From positions 94,375 through 158,374 of the forward strand of contig CACLSS010000001.1 in assembly GCA_902609645.1 (NCBI GenBank): DNA of 64,000 nucleotides, read 5' to 3'. The translations under genes and the position numbers were made by a program. The number at the start of each line of letters is the position of its first letter. The first letter of the stretch is position 1. Positions 33,423-44,376 of this stretch are shown here, in pieces. The notes under the pieces were generated by a model that searched no databases, was not told where the DNA came from, and saw nothing but the letters and a program-made list of their open reading frames with translations. The stretch is from an uncultured Pelagibacteraceae bacterium. GTDB lineage: Bacteria; Pseudomonadota; Alphaproteobacteria; Pelagibacterales; Pelagibacteraceae.

Positions 33423-34715
33423 ATGGCTGAAGACTCAAATTTATCAACTAACTCATCTGATTTAAGAAATAGAATATTTTTTACCATTTTCATTCTATGT
33501 ATTTATAGATTAGGCACTTACGTACCAATAGCAGGCATAGATCCTAATTCATTATCTGAAATAATGTCTTCAAGCCAAAAAGGTTTATTAGGAATGTTTA
33601 ACGTTTTTTCCGGAGGAGCGGTTCAAAGGATGGCAATTTTCGCATTAGGAATAATGCCATACATTTCATCTTCTATCATAGTTCAACTACTTACAGGTGT
33701 TTCAGACTATTTTAAAAATTTAAAGGAACAAGGTGAAATTGGAAGAAAAAAAATTACACAAATTACACGTTACGGTACAGTTTTTATTGCAACCTTACAG
33801 GGTTACGGAGTTTCAGTTGGGTTGGAAAATGCAGGTGATCTAGTTTTAGATCCAGGTGCTTATTTTAAAATAATGACCACGATCTCTTTAGTTGCTGGAA
33901 CAACTTTTCTAATGTGGTTAGGCGAACAGATTACCTCACGAGGTATTGGAAATGGTATTTCATTAATAATTTTTGCAGGTATCGTTGCTGAAATACCGAG
34001 AGCGCTTGCTTCAACTTTTGAATTAGGGAGAACTGGTGCTCTATCACCAGTAATGATTATATCTATCTTTATATTATTAATTGTAACAGTAATGTTTATT
34101 GTCTTTATGGAAAGAGCGATGCGTAAAATTCTTGTTAATTATCCTAAGAGACAAATGGGGAATAAAATTTATGGTGGAGAGTCGTCATATTTACCATTAA
34201 AAATAAATACAGCAGGGGTAATTCCGGCAATTTTTGCTTCAGCATTACTATTATTACCTATAACTTTTTCAAATTTTGGTGTTTCAGAATCTGAATTTTT
34301 TATGAATTTTTCATCATTATTTTCTCAAGGCAAACCTTTATACATGTTGTTATATGCATTTGGAATTATATTCTTCGCGTTTTTTTATACATCAATTGTA
34401 TTTAATCCAAAGGAAACATCAGAAAATTTAAGAAAATATGGAGGATATATTCCAGGTATAAGACCAGGTGATAGAACAGCAGAATATATTGAAAATATTT
34501 TAACTAAACTAACAACAATCGGGGCTTGTTATTTAACTTTAGTTTGTTTAATGCCTGAATTTTTAATAGCAAAATATCCAATACCATTTTATTTAGGGGG
34601 AACATCTGTTTTAATCGTAGTAGTTGTTGCTATGGATACAGTGACCCAGGTTCAAACACGTCTTATGAGTTCCCAGTATGAACACTTGATAAAAAAGGCA
34701 AAATTTAATAAATAG
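33423..34715 (+). CDS. secY: Preprotein translocase subunit SecY
   Basis: IFFTIFILCIYRLGTYVPIAGID...; multi-TM, canonical order. Confidence 0.98.
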   Translation: MAEDSNLSTNSSDLRNRIFFTIFILCIYRLGTYVPIAGIDPNSLSEIMSSSQKGLLGMFNVFSGGAVQRMAIFALGIMPYISSSIIVQLLTGVSDYFKNLKEQGEIGRKKITQITRYGTVFIATLQGYGVSVGLENAGDLVLDPGAYFKIMTTISLVAGTTFLMWLGEQITSRGIGNGISLIIFAGIVAEIPRALASTFELGRTGALSPVMIISIFILLIVTVMFIVFMERAMRKILVNYPKRQMGNKIYGGESSYLPLKINTAGVIPAIFASALLLLPITFSNFGVSESEFFMNFSSLFSQGKPLYMLLYAFGIIFFAFFYTSIVFNPKETSENLRKYGGYIPGIRPGDRTAEYIENILTKLTTIGACYLTLVCLMPEFLIAKYPIPFYLGGTSVLIVVVVAMDTVTQVQTRLMSSQYEHLIKKAKFNK

Positions 34716-34717
34716 TT

Positions 34718-35290
34718 ATGAACATAATAATTTTTGGGCCACCTGGTGCAGGCAAGGGAACTCAGGCAAAATTTATTGTAAATAAATACAATCTTTATCA
34801 ATTATCAACAGGCGAGCTTTTACGTAAAGAAATAAAAAATAAAACAGAATTGGGTTCACAAATTTCGTCAATAATAAGTTCTGGTGAATTAGTCTCAGAT
34901 GAAATTGTGAGTGATCTAATTGAAAAATTTATTTCAAATGATAATTATAAAAACCATATTATTTTTGATGGATATCCCAGAACACTACCTCAAGCAAAGA
35001 ATTTAGAAATCTTACTAAAAAAATATAATCAAAAAATAGATGTAGTTTTAAAGTTATCTGTAAGTTTAGAAACAGTTAAAAAACGAATTTTAGAAAGACA
35101 AATTAAAGAAAATAGAGCTGATGACAATGAAGAAATAGCAATTAAAAGATATAAAACTTACGAAAAATCCGCTGAACCAATTATAGGTTATTACAAGCAA
35201 TCTAATTTACTGAAATTTGTAAATGGTGAGGCTGGAATATCAGAAATAAATACTGAAATTAGCGACTTAATTGACACTATCAAGGGTTGA
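34718..35290 (+). CDS. adk: Adenylate kinase
   Basis: IIIFGPPGAGKGTQAKFIVNKY; FDGYPRTLPQAK. Confidence 0.97.
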   Translation: MNIIIFGPPGAGKGTQAKFIVNKYNLYQLSTGELLRKEIKNKTELGSQISSIISSGELVSDEIVSDLIEKFISNDNYKNHIIFDGYPRTLPQAKNLEILLKKYNQKIDVVLKLSVSLETVKKRILERQIKENRADDNEEIAIKRYKTYEKSAEPIIGYYKQSNLLKFVNGEAGISEINTEISDLIDTIKG

Positions 35291-35341
35291 CTTTAAATGA
35301 TTACTCAATATAAATACGCAAGAACTTAAACATCATAAAAT

Positions 35342-35725
35342 ATGGCTCGAATAGCAGGCATTAATATACCTATTAACAAAGTTGTTCATACAGCATTAAC
35401 TTATATCCACGGTATAGGCGATAATAATTCTAAGATTATCTGTGAAAAACTAAATATTCCTTTAAATAAAAGAGTTAATAAACTTTCAGAAGAAGAAGTT
35501 TTGAAAATTAGAGAATACATTGATGCTAATTTTAAAGTCGAAGGTGACCTTAGAAGAGAGAAATCAATGAATATAAAAAGATTAGTCGATTTAGCCTGCT
35601 ACAGAGGTTCTAGACATAAAAAAAAATTACCTGTTAGAGGTCAAAGAACTCATTCAAATGCCAGAACAAGAAAAGGTAAAGCTATTGCAATTGCAGGTAA
35701 AAAATTAACACCTATGAAAAAATAG
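35342..35725 (+). CDS. rpsM: 30S ribosomal protein S13
   Basis: [26 protein letters not shown]...[15 protein letters not shown]. Confidence 0.98.
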   Translation: MARIAGINIPINKVVHTALTYIHGIGDNNSKIICEKLNIPLNKRVNKLSEEEVLKIREYIDANFKVEGDLRREKSMNIKRLVDLACYRGSRHKKKLPVRGQRTHSNARTRKGKAIAIAGKKLTPMKK

Positions 35726-35727
35726 AA

Positions 35728-36174
35728 ATGAATATCAAAAACAAAAATAATTTAGAAACAGAAAAAAAAAACATTGAGGAAAAAGTAGTAAAAAAAATAG
35801 TAAAGAAAAAGTCTAAAAACAAAAAAAATATTTCTTCAGGGATAGCATTTGTAAATTCCACATTTAATAATACGATAATATCTATTGCCGATGAACAAGG
35901 AAATGTTGTTGCTTGGTCATCTGCGGGTGCAAAGGGTTTCAAGGGATCAAGAAAATCAACACCATATGCAGCGCAAGTTGCTGCTGATGACGCTGGAAGT
36001 AAAGCTTATGAACAAGGTTTAAGAACCTTATCAGTTCAGGTTAAAGGTCCTGGCTCAGGCAGAGAGACTGCTTTAAGAGCTTTACAATCGAGAGGTTTTA
36101 AAATTATCTCAATTAAAGACACAACACCTATGCCTCATAACGGAGCACGACCACCAAAAAAAAGGAGAGTATAA
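35728..36174 (+). CDS. rpsK: 30S ribosomal protein S11
   Basis: [46 protein letters not shown]; Lys-rich N-terminal extension. Confidence 0.98.
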   Translation: MNIKNKNNLETEKKNIEEKVVKKIVKKKSKNKKNISSGIAFVNSTFNNTIISIADEQGNVVAWSSAGAKGFKGSRKSTPYAAQVAADDAGSKAYEQGLRTLSVQVKGPGSGRETALRALQSRGFKIISIKDTTPMPHNGARPPKKRRV

Positions 36175-37205
36175 TGGAGAACATTAATATAATAGACAAA
36201 AATTGGAAAGCATTAATTAAGCCTTCTAAACTTGCGATAACCAGCAATGACGATAAATCAATGGCGAAAGTAATTGCAGAACCTCTAGAAAAAGGTTTTG
36301 GTCAAACAATAGGAAATGCACTTAGAAGAATTCTTTTATCATCTATTCAAGGCGCAGCAGTGACCGCGATCCAAATTGATGGAGTGCTGCACGAATTTTC
36401 ATCAATTAAAGGTGTTAGAGAGGACGTTACAGACATTGTACTAAATGTAAAGAATTTAGCAGTAAAATTAAACACTTCAGGATCAAAAAAATTAATTTTA
36501 GATGCGACCGGACCGAAAGAAGTTAAAGCAAAAGATATAACACCGGTAAATGGCGTTGAAATTTTAAACCTGGATCAAACAATATGTAATCTTGATGAAA
36601 AAACCAAATTTCATATGGAATTAGTTGTTAATAACGGAAGAGGTTATGTTTTAGCTCAAAAAAATAAAACAGAAGATACACCCCTTGGTTTGATTGCAAT
36701 TGACTCATTATTCAGTCCTGTAAAAAAAGTTTCTTACTCAATTGACACTACTAGAGAAGGTGATGCCTTAGACTATGATAAATTGACAATGCAAGTTGAA
36801 ACAAATGGAACAATTCCAGCTGAAGATGCTGTAGCATTTGCTGCTAGAATATTTCAAGATCAGCTTTCAATGTTTGTAAATTTTGAAGATCCAAAAGAAA
36901 TTCCTGCACAAACCAAATCAACTGAACCTGAATTTAATAAGAATTTACTTAAAAGAGTAGAGGAGTTAGAACTTTCTGTACGATCAATGAATTGTTTAAA
37001 GAACGACAACATCATTTATATTGGCGATCTTGTACAAAAATCTGAGTCAGAAATGTTGAGAACTCCTAACTTTGGGAGAAAATCACTAAATGAAATTAAA
37101 GAAGTGCTAAGTTCTATGTCTTTATATCTAGGAATGGAAATACCCAATTGGCCACCAGATAATATTGTAGAATTGTCGAAAAAATTGGAAGAGAGCACAT
37201 ATTAA
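36174..37205 (+). CDS. rpoA: RNA polymerase subunit alpha
   Basis: [51 protein letters not shown]. Confidence 0.98.
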   Translation: MENINIIDKNWKALIKPSKLAITSNDDKSMAKVIAEPLEKGFGQTIGNALRRILLSSIQGAAVTAIQIDGVLHEFSSIKGVREDVTDIVLNVKNLAVKLNTSGSKKLILDATGPKEVKAKDITPVNGVEILNLDQTICNLDEKTKFHMELVVNNGRGYVLAQKNKTEDTPLGLIAIDSLFSPVKKVSYSIDTTREGDALDYDKLTMQVETNGTIPAEDAVAFAARIFQDQLSMFVNFEDPKEIPAQTKSTEPEFNKNLLKRVEELELSVRSMNCLKNDNIIYIGDLVQKSESEMLRTPNFGRKSLNEIKEVLSSMSLYLGMEIPNWPPDNIVELSKKLEESTY

Positions 37206-37649
37206 ATGAGACACAAGATAGGATACAGAAAACTTAACAGGACATCCGAGCATAGAAAGGCTCTTTTTAAAAACATGTTAAATTCTTTGATAAAGTATGA
37301 ACAGATAATTACGACACTTCCAAAAGCAAAGGAGTTAAAGCCTAAAATAGATAAAGTTATAACAATTGGAAAAACCACCGATCTTAGTAATAAAAAAAAT
37401 TTGTTTTCAACATTACAAGATAAAAATTCAGTAAAAAAAGTTTTTGAAACGCTATCAAAAAGGTATGCTAATAGGAAAGGTGGTTACTCTAGAGTTCTAA
37501 AAGCAGGATTCAGAACTGGTGATGACGCACCAATGGCCGTTATTGAGCTTGTAGATAGAGATATTAACGCAAAAAAAGTGGATAAGCCAAAAAAAATTGA
37601 TCCTACTAAAAAAGAAAAAGAGCCACTAAAAAAAGCTGCAGCAAAGTAA
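37206..37649 (+). CDS. rplQ: 50S ribosomal protein L17
   Basis: [44 protein letters not shown]. Confidence 0.97.
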   Translation: MRHKIGYRKLNRTSEHRKALFKNMLNSLIKYEQIITTLPKAKELKPKIDKVITIGKTTDLSNKKNLFSTLQDKNSVKKVFETLSKRYANRKGGYSRVLKAGFRTGDDAPMAVIELVDRDINAKKVDKPKKIDPTKKEKEPLKKAAAK

Positions 37650-37660
37650 AAAATCACTAA

Positions 37661-38560
37661 ATGATAAGTAAATTTGTAGTCAAAAGAGACTATCATAATG
37701 CTAGACTTGATCGTTGGTTCAAACACAACGTATCTGACTTACCACAATCTTTTTTAGAAAAGTTAATTAGAAAAAATAAAATCAAAGTTAACAAAAAAAA
37801 AACCAAAACTAAATATAGAGTTCAATTAAATGATATAATTGAAGTATTTAATTTTGATAAAATAAAACATAAAAATAAAACCGAGATTAAAAAATACGCA
37901 CCATCTGAAAAAGAAAAAAAAATTTATGGAAATTTTATTATAGAAAACAATGATAATTTTGTAGTAATAAATAAACCTGCGGGTATACCCGTTCAGTCTG
38001 GCACTAAATCATTTAAAAATATTATAGACATTCTTAAAAATACAGAATATTTTTATAATTCAAAGCCATATATAGTCCACAGATTGGATAAAGAAACTTC
38101 AGGTGTAATGATAATTGCTAAGAATAGAGAATATGCTCAATTATTTACTTCACTTTTTAGGATACGAAAAATGCACAAAATTTATATTGCTGTTACTCAT
38201 GGTTCTATAAATAGCAAATTACAAATTATGAAAGATGATTTAGTTTTATACGAAAAAAATCGAAAAATTATTCAAAAGGCAATTTCTTATATTAAAGTTT
38301 TAAAATCTAACAATAAATTTTCTTTTGTTGAATTAAAACCAATTACAGGAAGAAAACATCAATTAAGAAAACAATTATTTAATATTGGCCATCCAGTAGT
38401 TGGTGATAAAAAATATTCTTTCAAAAATGAGAAAAATGCTAAAAACTTATTACTTCATGCATATAAAATTAAATTTATGATTAATAAAATTAAATATAAT
38501 TTTAAAGCCGATTATGGTTTACAGTTTGAAAACTTTGTCAAAAAAAATATTAAATCTTAG
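37661..38560 (+). CDS. RluC/RluD-family pseudouridine synthase
   Basis: S4-like N-term; VVINKPAGIPVQSG, IVHRLDKETSGVMIIAKN, GRKHQLRKQL. Confidence 0.9.
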   Translation: MISKFVVKRDYHNARLDRWFKHNVSDLPQSFLEKLIRKNKIKVNKKKTKTKYRVQLNDIIEVFNFDKIKHKNKTEIKKYAPSEKEKKIYGNFIIENNDNFVVINKPAGIPVQSGTKSFKNIIDILKNTEYFYNSKPYIVHRLDKETSGVMIIAKNREYAQLFTSLFRIRKMHKIYIAVTHGSINSKLQIMKDDLVLYEKNRKIIQKAISYIKVLKSNNKFSFVELKPITGRKHQLRKQLFNIGHPVVGDKKYSFKNEKNAKNLLLHAYKIKFMINKIKYNFKADYGLQFENFVKKNIKS

Positions 38561-39155
38561 ACAAATATTCGCTAATAACTTTTTTCAAATTTGTATTAAT
38601 ATTCTTGTATTTATTTCCTTCATTTTTAATTGATGTGATTTTATTATTGTCTAATCCGCATGGAATAATCTTTTTATAGTCCTCAAGATTATTGTTCACA
38701 TTTATTGAAAAACCATGGTAAGCGACCCATCTAGACACTCTAATGCCAATTGCTGCAATCTTCTTATTATTTACCCATATACCAATATTTTTTCTATCTG
38801 CATAAGATTTTATTCCGTAAAATTTTAAAAAATTAATTATAATATTTTCTATCTGTCTAACTAAATTTCTAATACTTTTTTTTCTTTTATTTAAATTAAT
38901 TACGAAATATACAATTTTCTGACCGGGGTTGTGTAATGTAATTTTTCCTCCTCGATTAGTTTTTTTAATTAAAATTGATTTATCTATTATTTCGTTTTTA
39001 CTAAATCTTACCCCACCTGTAAAAGTTGTCGGATGTTCTAAAATCCATATAAATTCTTTTCCTCCGTTTTTGACTTTTTTTACTCTTTTCTCGAGAATTC
39101 TAATCGCCCTGTCATAAACAACAGGTTTTTTACTTATTTTAAATTCTATGTTCAT
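38550..39155 (-). CDS. lipB: Lipoyl(octanoyl) transferase
   Basis: EHPTTFTGG, NRGGKITLHNPGQKIVYF, KIAAIGIRVSRWVAYHGFSINVN, IIPCGLDNNKITSI. Confidence 0.92.
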   Translation of the reverse strand: MNIEFKISKKPVVYDRAIRILEKRVKKVKNGGKEFIWILEHPTTFTGGVRFSKNEIIDKSILIKKTNRGGKITLHNPGQKIVYFVINLNKRKKSIRNLVRQIENIIINFLKFYGIKSYADRKNIGIWVNNKKIAAIGIRVSRWVAYHGFSINVNNNLEDYKKIIPCGLDNNKITSIKNEGNKYKNINTNLKKVISEYLSKI

Positions 39156-39219
39156 TTTAAATTGAATTTTACCACTAGATAAACTAAAAGTCTCAAAAAT
39201 TTAAATAATTAGGTGATTT

Positions 39220-40599
39220 ATGAGTTTGGTAAAATCAATAGGTAAGCAAAAGGTAAATCTAGACTTTAATAAAGATTTTATTAATTTATTTACTCAAAAA
39301 ATTAAACAAAAAGATATTCAGTTTATTAACCAAACACTTGACGATCTGCATGCTGCTGATGTAGCTGATTTAATCGAAAATTTAGACACAGAGTCTAGAA
39401 ATAAGTTAATCGAAATTGAAGCATTTAATATTGAACCTGAAATATTTATCGAATTAAACGAATCTCTACAATCCGAGGTCCTAATTCTTTTAACACCTGA
39501 CTCAGTTGCTAAAATATTACGAAAACTTGAGTCTGATAATGCTCTTCAAATCCTAGAAAAAATTGAAGAGGAAAAGAAACAAAAAGTATTAGATAGATTA
39601 ACACCACAAGATAGATTTCTCCTAGAAGAAGGTTTAAGTTATCCTGAAGACTCTGCTGCAAGGATAATGCAGAGAGAGTTTACTGCTGTACCAAGTGACT
39701 GGACTGTTGGTCAAACAATAGATTATCTGAGGGAGAATAAGGAATTACCAGAGGAATTTTTAGAAATATTCATAGTTGACAAAGACTTTAAACCTATTGG
39801 AACAGTGCCGTCATCTAGAGTTTTGAGAACACCAAGAAATTCAAAAATGAATTCTATTATGAGAGAGATACCTGTTTTAATTTCAGTTAACATGGATAAA
39901 GAAGAGGTTGGTCTAACTTTTGAAAACTATAATTTAGTATCAGCAGGAGTAGTTAATAAAGATAATAAATTGATTGGTATGATAACAGCTGATGATGTTG
40001 TTACAGTAGTTCAAGAAGAAGCCGAGGAAGATGTACTAAGATTGGCAGGGGTAGGCGATGAAGAAATTACAGATGGAGTATTTAAAAAAACTAAAAGAAG
40101 ATTTAGTTGGCTCTTACTAAATTTATTTACTGCAATTATTGCATCAGTTGTTATCGGATTTTTCCAAGAAGACATAGAGAAAGTTGTTGCGTTAGCAGTT
40201 CTTATGCCAATAGTAGCTTCAATGGGAGGGAATGCCGGCATGCAAACGTTGGCTGTAACCATAAGAGCAATCGCTAAACAAGAAATTTCATCAGGAAATT
40301 TTTACAAGGTTGTTTCAAAGGAATTTGTTATAGGTATATTAAATGGTATAATTTTTGCTATCATTTCTGCTGCCGTTGTTCAATTTTGGTTTAAACAATT
40401 GGATCTTTCAATTTTAATAGCAGTTGCAATGATTTTAAATATGATAGTCGCAGGTTTATTTGGAATTTTAGTTCCAGTTTCTTTAAAAAAATTTAATATT
40501 GATCCAGCACTAGCATCAAGTGTTTTCGTTACAACTATTACAGATGTGATTGGTTTTTTATCTTTTCTTGGAATTGGATCTTTCTTCTTTTTAAATTAA
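39220..40599 (+). CDS. mgtE: MgtE-family Mg2+ transporter
   Basis: MgtE N domain, CBS domains, PIVASMGGNAGMQTLAVTIRA. Confidence 0.95.
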   Translation: MSLVKSIGKQKVNLDFNKDFINLFTQKIKQKDIQFINQTLDDLHAADVADLIENLDTESRNKLIEIEAFNIEPEIFIELNESLQSEVLILLTPDSVAKILRKLESDNALQILEKIEEEKKQKVLDRLTPQDRFLLEEGLSYPEDSAARIMQREFTAVPSDWTVGQTIDYLRENKELPEEFLEIFIVDKDFKPIGTVPSSRVLRTPRNSKMNSIMREIPVLISVNMDKEEVGLTFENYNLVSAGVVNKDNKLIGMITADDVVTVVQEEAEEDVLRLAGVGDEEITDGVFKKTKRRFSWLLLNLFTAIIASVVIGFFQEDIEKVVALAVLMPIVASMGGNAGMQTLAVTIRAIAKQEISSGNFYKVVSKEFVIGILNGIIFAIISAAVVQFWFKQLDLSILIAVAMILNMIVAGLFGILVPVSLKKFNIDPALASSVFVTTITDVIGFLSFLGIGSFFFLN

Positions 40600-41405
40600 A
40601 AATTATCAATTAATCTTACTTTACCAATATAAAACGCATAAAATAAATTAAATTTATTCTTTCTCGGTCTTTTTAAGGTTCTCAAATCAATAAGTTTTAT
40701 ATAATCAACTTTATTTACACCCATAGAAATAATCTTTTTTTTTATTTCATTAAAATTAAACGTTTGTTTTTTTGACAATAAATTTCCTTTATATCTTTTT
40801 AAAAACTTTATTACCCTTATAAGTTTTATTTTTTCAACATAATTTAATTTATTTAATCTTGAGGAATATGCTATAAAATATTTATCTCTTATAGTTTTAC
40901 ATGCAAGAACCTTTGTTTTAATTTTATTTTTTTTAATGTGTTTTTTAATTAAATATAGTTGTTGAAAATCTTTGTTACCTAATATAATTGTTTTTGGTCC
41001 TATAATTTCAAGAAATCTATTTACAACATCAATTACACCTTTAAAATGATCTTTTCTATGTTTTCCACATAATTCTTTTGCAAACCTATCTAAATAAATT
41101 TTTTTTTCCGTTTTAAATTTATATATATCATCGTAAGACGGTTTATATAAATAATCAACTTTGAGTTTTTTTAATATTTTAATGTCATTTTTATTATTTC
41201 TTGGATAAGTCTTTAGATCTTTTTTATTATTAAACTGTTTTGGATTTACAAAAATACTTACAAGTGTTTTTCCTGACCCTTTTACTGATTTTCTTATTAT
41301 ACTCTCATGACCTCTGTGTAAGGCACCCATAGTTGGTACAAAACTGATATTATTGAATTTCCTTATTTCTGTTTGTAACTGCTTTTTATTTGTAAATAAT
41401 TTCAT
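40596..41405 (-). CDS. panC: Pantothenate synthetase
   Basis: FVPTMGALHRGHESIIRKS, VSIFVNPKQFNN, HFKGVIDVVNRFLEI, LGNKDFQQL. Confidence 0.94.
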   Translation of the reverse strand: MKLFTNKKQLQTEIRKFNNISFVPTMGALHRGHESIIRKSVKGSGKTLVSIFVNPKQFNNKKDLKTYPRNNKNDIKILKKLKVDYLYKPSYDDIYKFKTEKKIYLDRFAKELCGKHRKDHFKGVIDVVNRFLEIIGPKTIILGNKDFQQLYLIKKHIKKNKIKTKVLACKTIRDKYFIAYSSRLNKLNYVEKIKLIRVIKFLKRYKGNLLSKKQTFNFNEIKKKIISMGVNKVDYIKLIDLRTLKRPRKNKFNLFYAFYIGKVRLIDNF

Positions 41406-41440
41406 TTGTAAAATATTTATTTAGCTAGTAAAAGGTTTTT

Positions 41441-42259
41441 ATGGTTACTCAAGCAATTATACCATTAGCAGGATTAGGTACAAGATTATTGCCTCTGTCA
41501 AGTGTAATTCCAAAAGAGTTGTTACCAATCAATGGTAAACCAAATTTAGAGTATATATTGGATGAATGTTTACAAGCCGGAATTAAACAATTTATTTTCG
41601 TAGTACCAAAAAGTAGACCAAGTATAAAAAAATATTTTTTTAACGACAATTTCTATAAAAAAATATTAAAAAAGAAAAAAAAAGACAAACGTTTAAAGAG
41701 GGTATTTAAACGATTAAAAAAATTCCAAAAAATGATAAAATTTGTATATCAAAATAAACCTGAGGGTACAGGACACGCGGTTTTACAATGTAAAAAATAT
41801 TTAAAAGGAACACATTTTCTTATGCTTTTAGCAGATGATTTAATTATAAAAAAAAATTGCTCTAAAGAGATGATTTCCTTACACAATAAAACCAAAGGAT
41901 CTGTTATAGCAACCAGAAAAGTAGATAGAAAAACAGTCTCAAGATGGGGAATTCTTGGTTTCAAAAATAAATCAAAAAATTCATTTTTAATAAATGATGT
42001 TATTGAAAAGCCTAAATTAAGTGAGGCGCCATCAAATTATGCCATAATTGGTAGATATATTTTACCCATGAAAATACTTTCTGTTTTAAAAAATCAAGGC
42101 AAAGGTAAAGGCGGTGAGATACATATTACGGACGCAATAAAGACTTTAGTTAAAAAAAATGAGAAGTTTTATGGGAATATTTTTAAGGGAAAATATATAG
42201 ATTGCGGGACACTTGATGGATTTGTTAAATCAGGACTTACAATTTCTAAATATTTATAA
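41441..42259 (+). CDS. galU: UTP-glucose-1-phosphate uridylyltransferase
   Basis: IIPLAGLGTRLLPLSSVIPKELLPINGKPNLEYILDE; QNKPEGTGHAVLQCK. Confidence 0.92.
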   Translation: MVTQAIIPLAGLGTRLLPLSSVIPKELLPINGKPNLEYILDECLQAGIKQFIFVVPKSRPSIKKYFFNDNFYKKILKKKKKDKRLKRVFKRLKKFQKMIKFVYQNKPEGTGHAVLQCKKYLKGTHFLMLLADDLIIKKNCSKEMISLHNKTKGSVIATRKVDRKTVSRWGILGFKNKSKNSFLINDVIEKPKLSEAPSNYAIIGRYILPMKILSVLKNQGKGKGGEIHITDAIKTLVKKNEKFYGNIFKGKYIDCGTLDGFVKSGLTISKYL

Positions 42260-42268
42260 AAAATTAAT

Positions 42269-43567
42269 ATGAAAATATGCATGATAGGTACAGGCTATGT
42301 TGGTTTAGTTAGTGGAACCTGTTTTGCAGATCTTGGAAATAAAGTTTACTGCGTTGATAAAGATAAATCTAAAATAAACAAACTTAAAAATGCTATTTCA
42401 CCGATATATGAACCTGGTTTAGAAGATTTAATTAGGAATAACCTAAGAGCAAAAAGACTTGTTTTTACTGATGATCTAAAAAAAGCAATTCAAGACTCGA
42501 AAATAATTTTTATTTGTGTTGGTACACCAACAAAAAAAGGTTCAAATTTAGTTGATCTTTCACAAGTATATAGTGTTACAAAATCAATATCTAAATACAT
42601 TAAAAATCACAAAATAATAGTAACAAAATCTACAGTGCCTGTTACAACCGGGGATCAGATAGAAAAAATAATTGGCAAAAGAGTAAAAAAATCTTTATTT
42701 GAAGTTGTATCTAATCCAGAGTTTTTAAGAGAAGGTGAAGCTATAAGAGACTTTAAATACCCTGATAGAATTGTTATTGGATCGAATAACAAAAAGATCT
42801 TCAAAAAAATGGAACTTTTGTATGAACCTCTAATAAAAAAAGGTGCTAAATTTTTTTGTTCATCAAGAAAAGGTGCTGAACTAATAAAATATGCCTCTAA
42901 TGCATTTTTGGCAACAAAAATTACATTTATAAATGAAATTGCAAATTTATGTGAAATAGCAGGTATAAGTGTTGAGGATATATCTGTTGGAATGGGTTCC
43001 GATGCACGAATTGGAAGCAGATTTTTGAGAGCAGGTCCTGCCTATGGGGGATCTTGTTTTCCAAAAGACACAAAAGGCTTGGTTTCCATTGCTGACAAAT
43101 TTAACACTAATCTTTCAATTGTTAAGTCTGTAATTAAATCAAATCAAAATCGAAAGATTTTATTAACTAAAAGAGTATCAAGAATCATGAATAATAAAAT
43201 TAAAAATAAAAAAATTGCTGTTTTAGGTGTAACTTTTAAAGCTAACACTGATGATATGAGGGAATCTTCAAGCCTTGTTTTGATACCTTATTTATTAAAA
43301 AAAGGGGCAAAAGTAAGTTATCACGATCCTTCTGGACCCAAAAAGGAATTTAATAAAAAGAAAAATTTGAATTTTGTGAGCTCAGTAAACAAAGCTTGTA
43401 ACGGAGCAGATTTAATTATCATAAATACTGAATGGGATGAATTTAAGTCTATTGATTTTAAAAAAGTGGTCAAAAAAAGCAATTTTAAAATTTATGATAT
43501 GAGAAACTTATATAATCCAAAAGAATTAAAAAAAAGAAACATAAAGTATTATTCTGTTGGAAGATAA
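42269..43567 (+). CDS. ugd: UDP-glucose 6-dehydrogenase
   Basis: MKICMIGTGYVGLVSGTCFADLGN; GPAYGGSCFPKDTKGL. Confidence 0.94.
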   Translation: MKICMIGTGYVGLVSGTCFADLGNKVYCVDKDKSKINKLKNAISPIYEPGLEDLIRNNLRAKRLVFTDDLKKAIQDSKIIFICVGTPTKKGSNLVDLSQVYSVTKSISKYIKNHKIIVTKSTVPVTTGDQIEKIIGKRVKKSLFEVVSNPEFLREGEAIRDFKYPDRIVIGSNNKKIFKKMELLYEPLIKKGAKFFCSSRKGAELIKYASNAFLATKITFINEIANLCEIAGISVEDISVGMGSDARIGSRFLRAGPAYGGSCFPKDTKGLVSIADKFNTNLSIVKSVIKSNQNRKILLTKRVSRIMNNKIKNKKIAVLGVTFKANTDDMRESSSLVLIPYLLKKGAKVSYHDPSGPKKEFNKKKNLNFVSSVNKACNGADLIIINTEWDEFKSIDFKKVVKKSNFKIYDMRNLYNPKELKKRNIKYYSVGR

Positions 43568-43570
43568 AAA

Positions 43571-44026
43571 TTATAACTCAAATATTCCATCAACTTCGAC
43601 TGCAGCGCCTAAGGGCAATGAGTTTACACTAATAGCTGCTCTGGCATGTTTTCCTTGGTCTCCAAATATATTTGAGATTAAATCTGATGCTCCATTGATA
43701 ATTTTTGGTTGGTCCTCAAATGAATCGGTAGAATTCACATATCCTGTAAGTTTAACGCAACCCTTTACTTTATCCAAAGTTCCACATTTTTTTTTAAGCT
43801 GTGCCAAAATATTTAATGCGCAGAATTTTGCAGCCTCTTGACCTTGTTCTAAACTAAGTTCTTTACCAACCTTTCCTTTAATTAAATTGCCATCTGTATT
43901 GAAAGATACTTGTCCTGATATAAAGATAAAATCTCCTACAATTTTTGACGCAACGTAACTCCCAACAGGATCTGGTGCATTTGGTAAATTTATACTAAAC
44001 TTTTTTAAATTTTCTTCCGGTTTCAT
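43571..44026 (-). CDS. RidA/YjgF-family protein
   Basis: APDPVGSYVASKIVGDFIFISGQVSFN...GKHARAAISVNSLPLGAAVEVDGIFEL. Confidence 0.88.
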   Translation of the reverse strand: MKPEENLKKFSINLPNAPDPVGSYVASKIVGDFIFISGQVSFNTDGNLIKGKVGKELSLEQGQEAAKFCALNILAQLKKKCGTLDKVKGCVKLTGYVNSTDSFEDQPKIINGASDLISNIFGDQGKHARAAISVNSLPLGAAVEVDGIFEL

Positions 44027-44376
44027 TCTTTTTTTTTAATTTTATTTTTCAATAGATTTAAAGTTTTTTTTGATTTTTCCCTTATTTGTTTATCTGTTTC
44101 TGATATTTTTTTACCAATTTTTTTTCCTGTACTTGCTACTCCTTCTTCAGCTCTTTCAACATTTTTTTGATTAAATTTGTGGAAGTTTGATAATTTCTTT
44201 TGGATAATTTTGGCTTTTTCTGTAGAGTTTTCTTTTAAAGCTTTTGCTTTTAATTTAGTCAAACAACTTAATTTTTCGGATTTTTTTTCTAAATTATCAC
44301 AATTGTTAACATTTACATCTCCAAACGAAGGATTACTAAAAAGTAAAATTATAATAGTGACTAAAAATTTTTTCAT
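44023..44376 (-). CDS. Small secreted/periplasmic Lys-rich protein of unknown function
   Basis: Signal peptide MKKFLVTIIILLFSNPSFGD; Cys pair; 4-nt overlaps with topA and ridA-like gene. Confidence 0.6.
   Translation of the reverse strand: MKKFLVTIIILLFSNPSFGDVNVNNCDNLEKKSEKLSCLTKLKAKALKENSTEKAKIIQKKLSNFHKFNQKNVERAEEGVASTGKKIGKKISETDKQIREKSKKTLNLLKNKIKKKE

Noticed and set aside
43557-43841. 94-aa plus-strand ORF after ugd
   Set aside because: Antisense to the RidA-like gene 43571-44026
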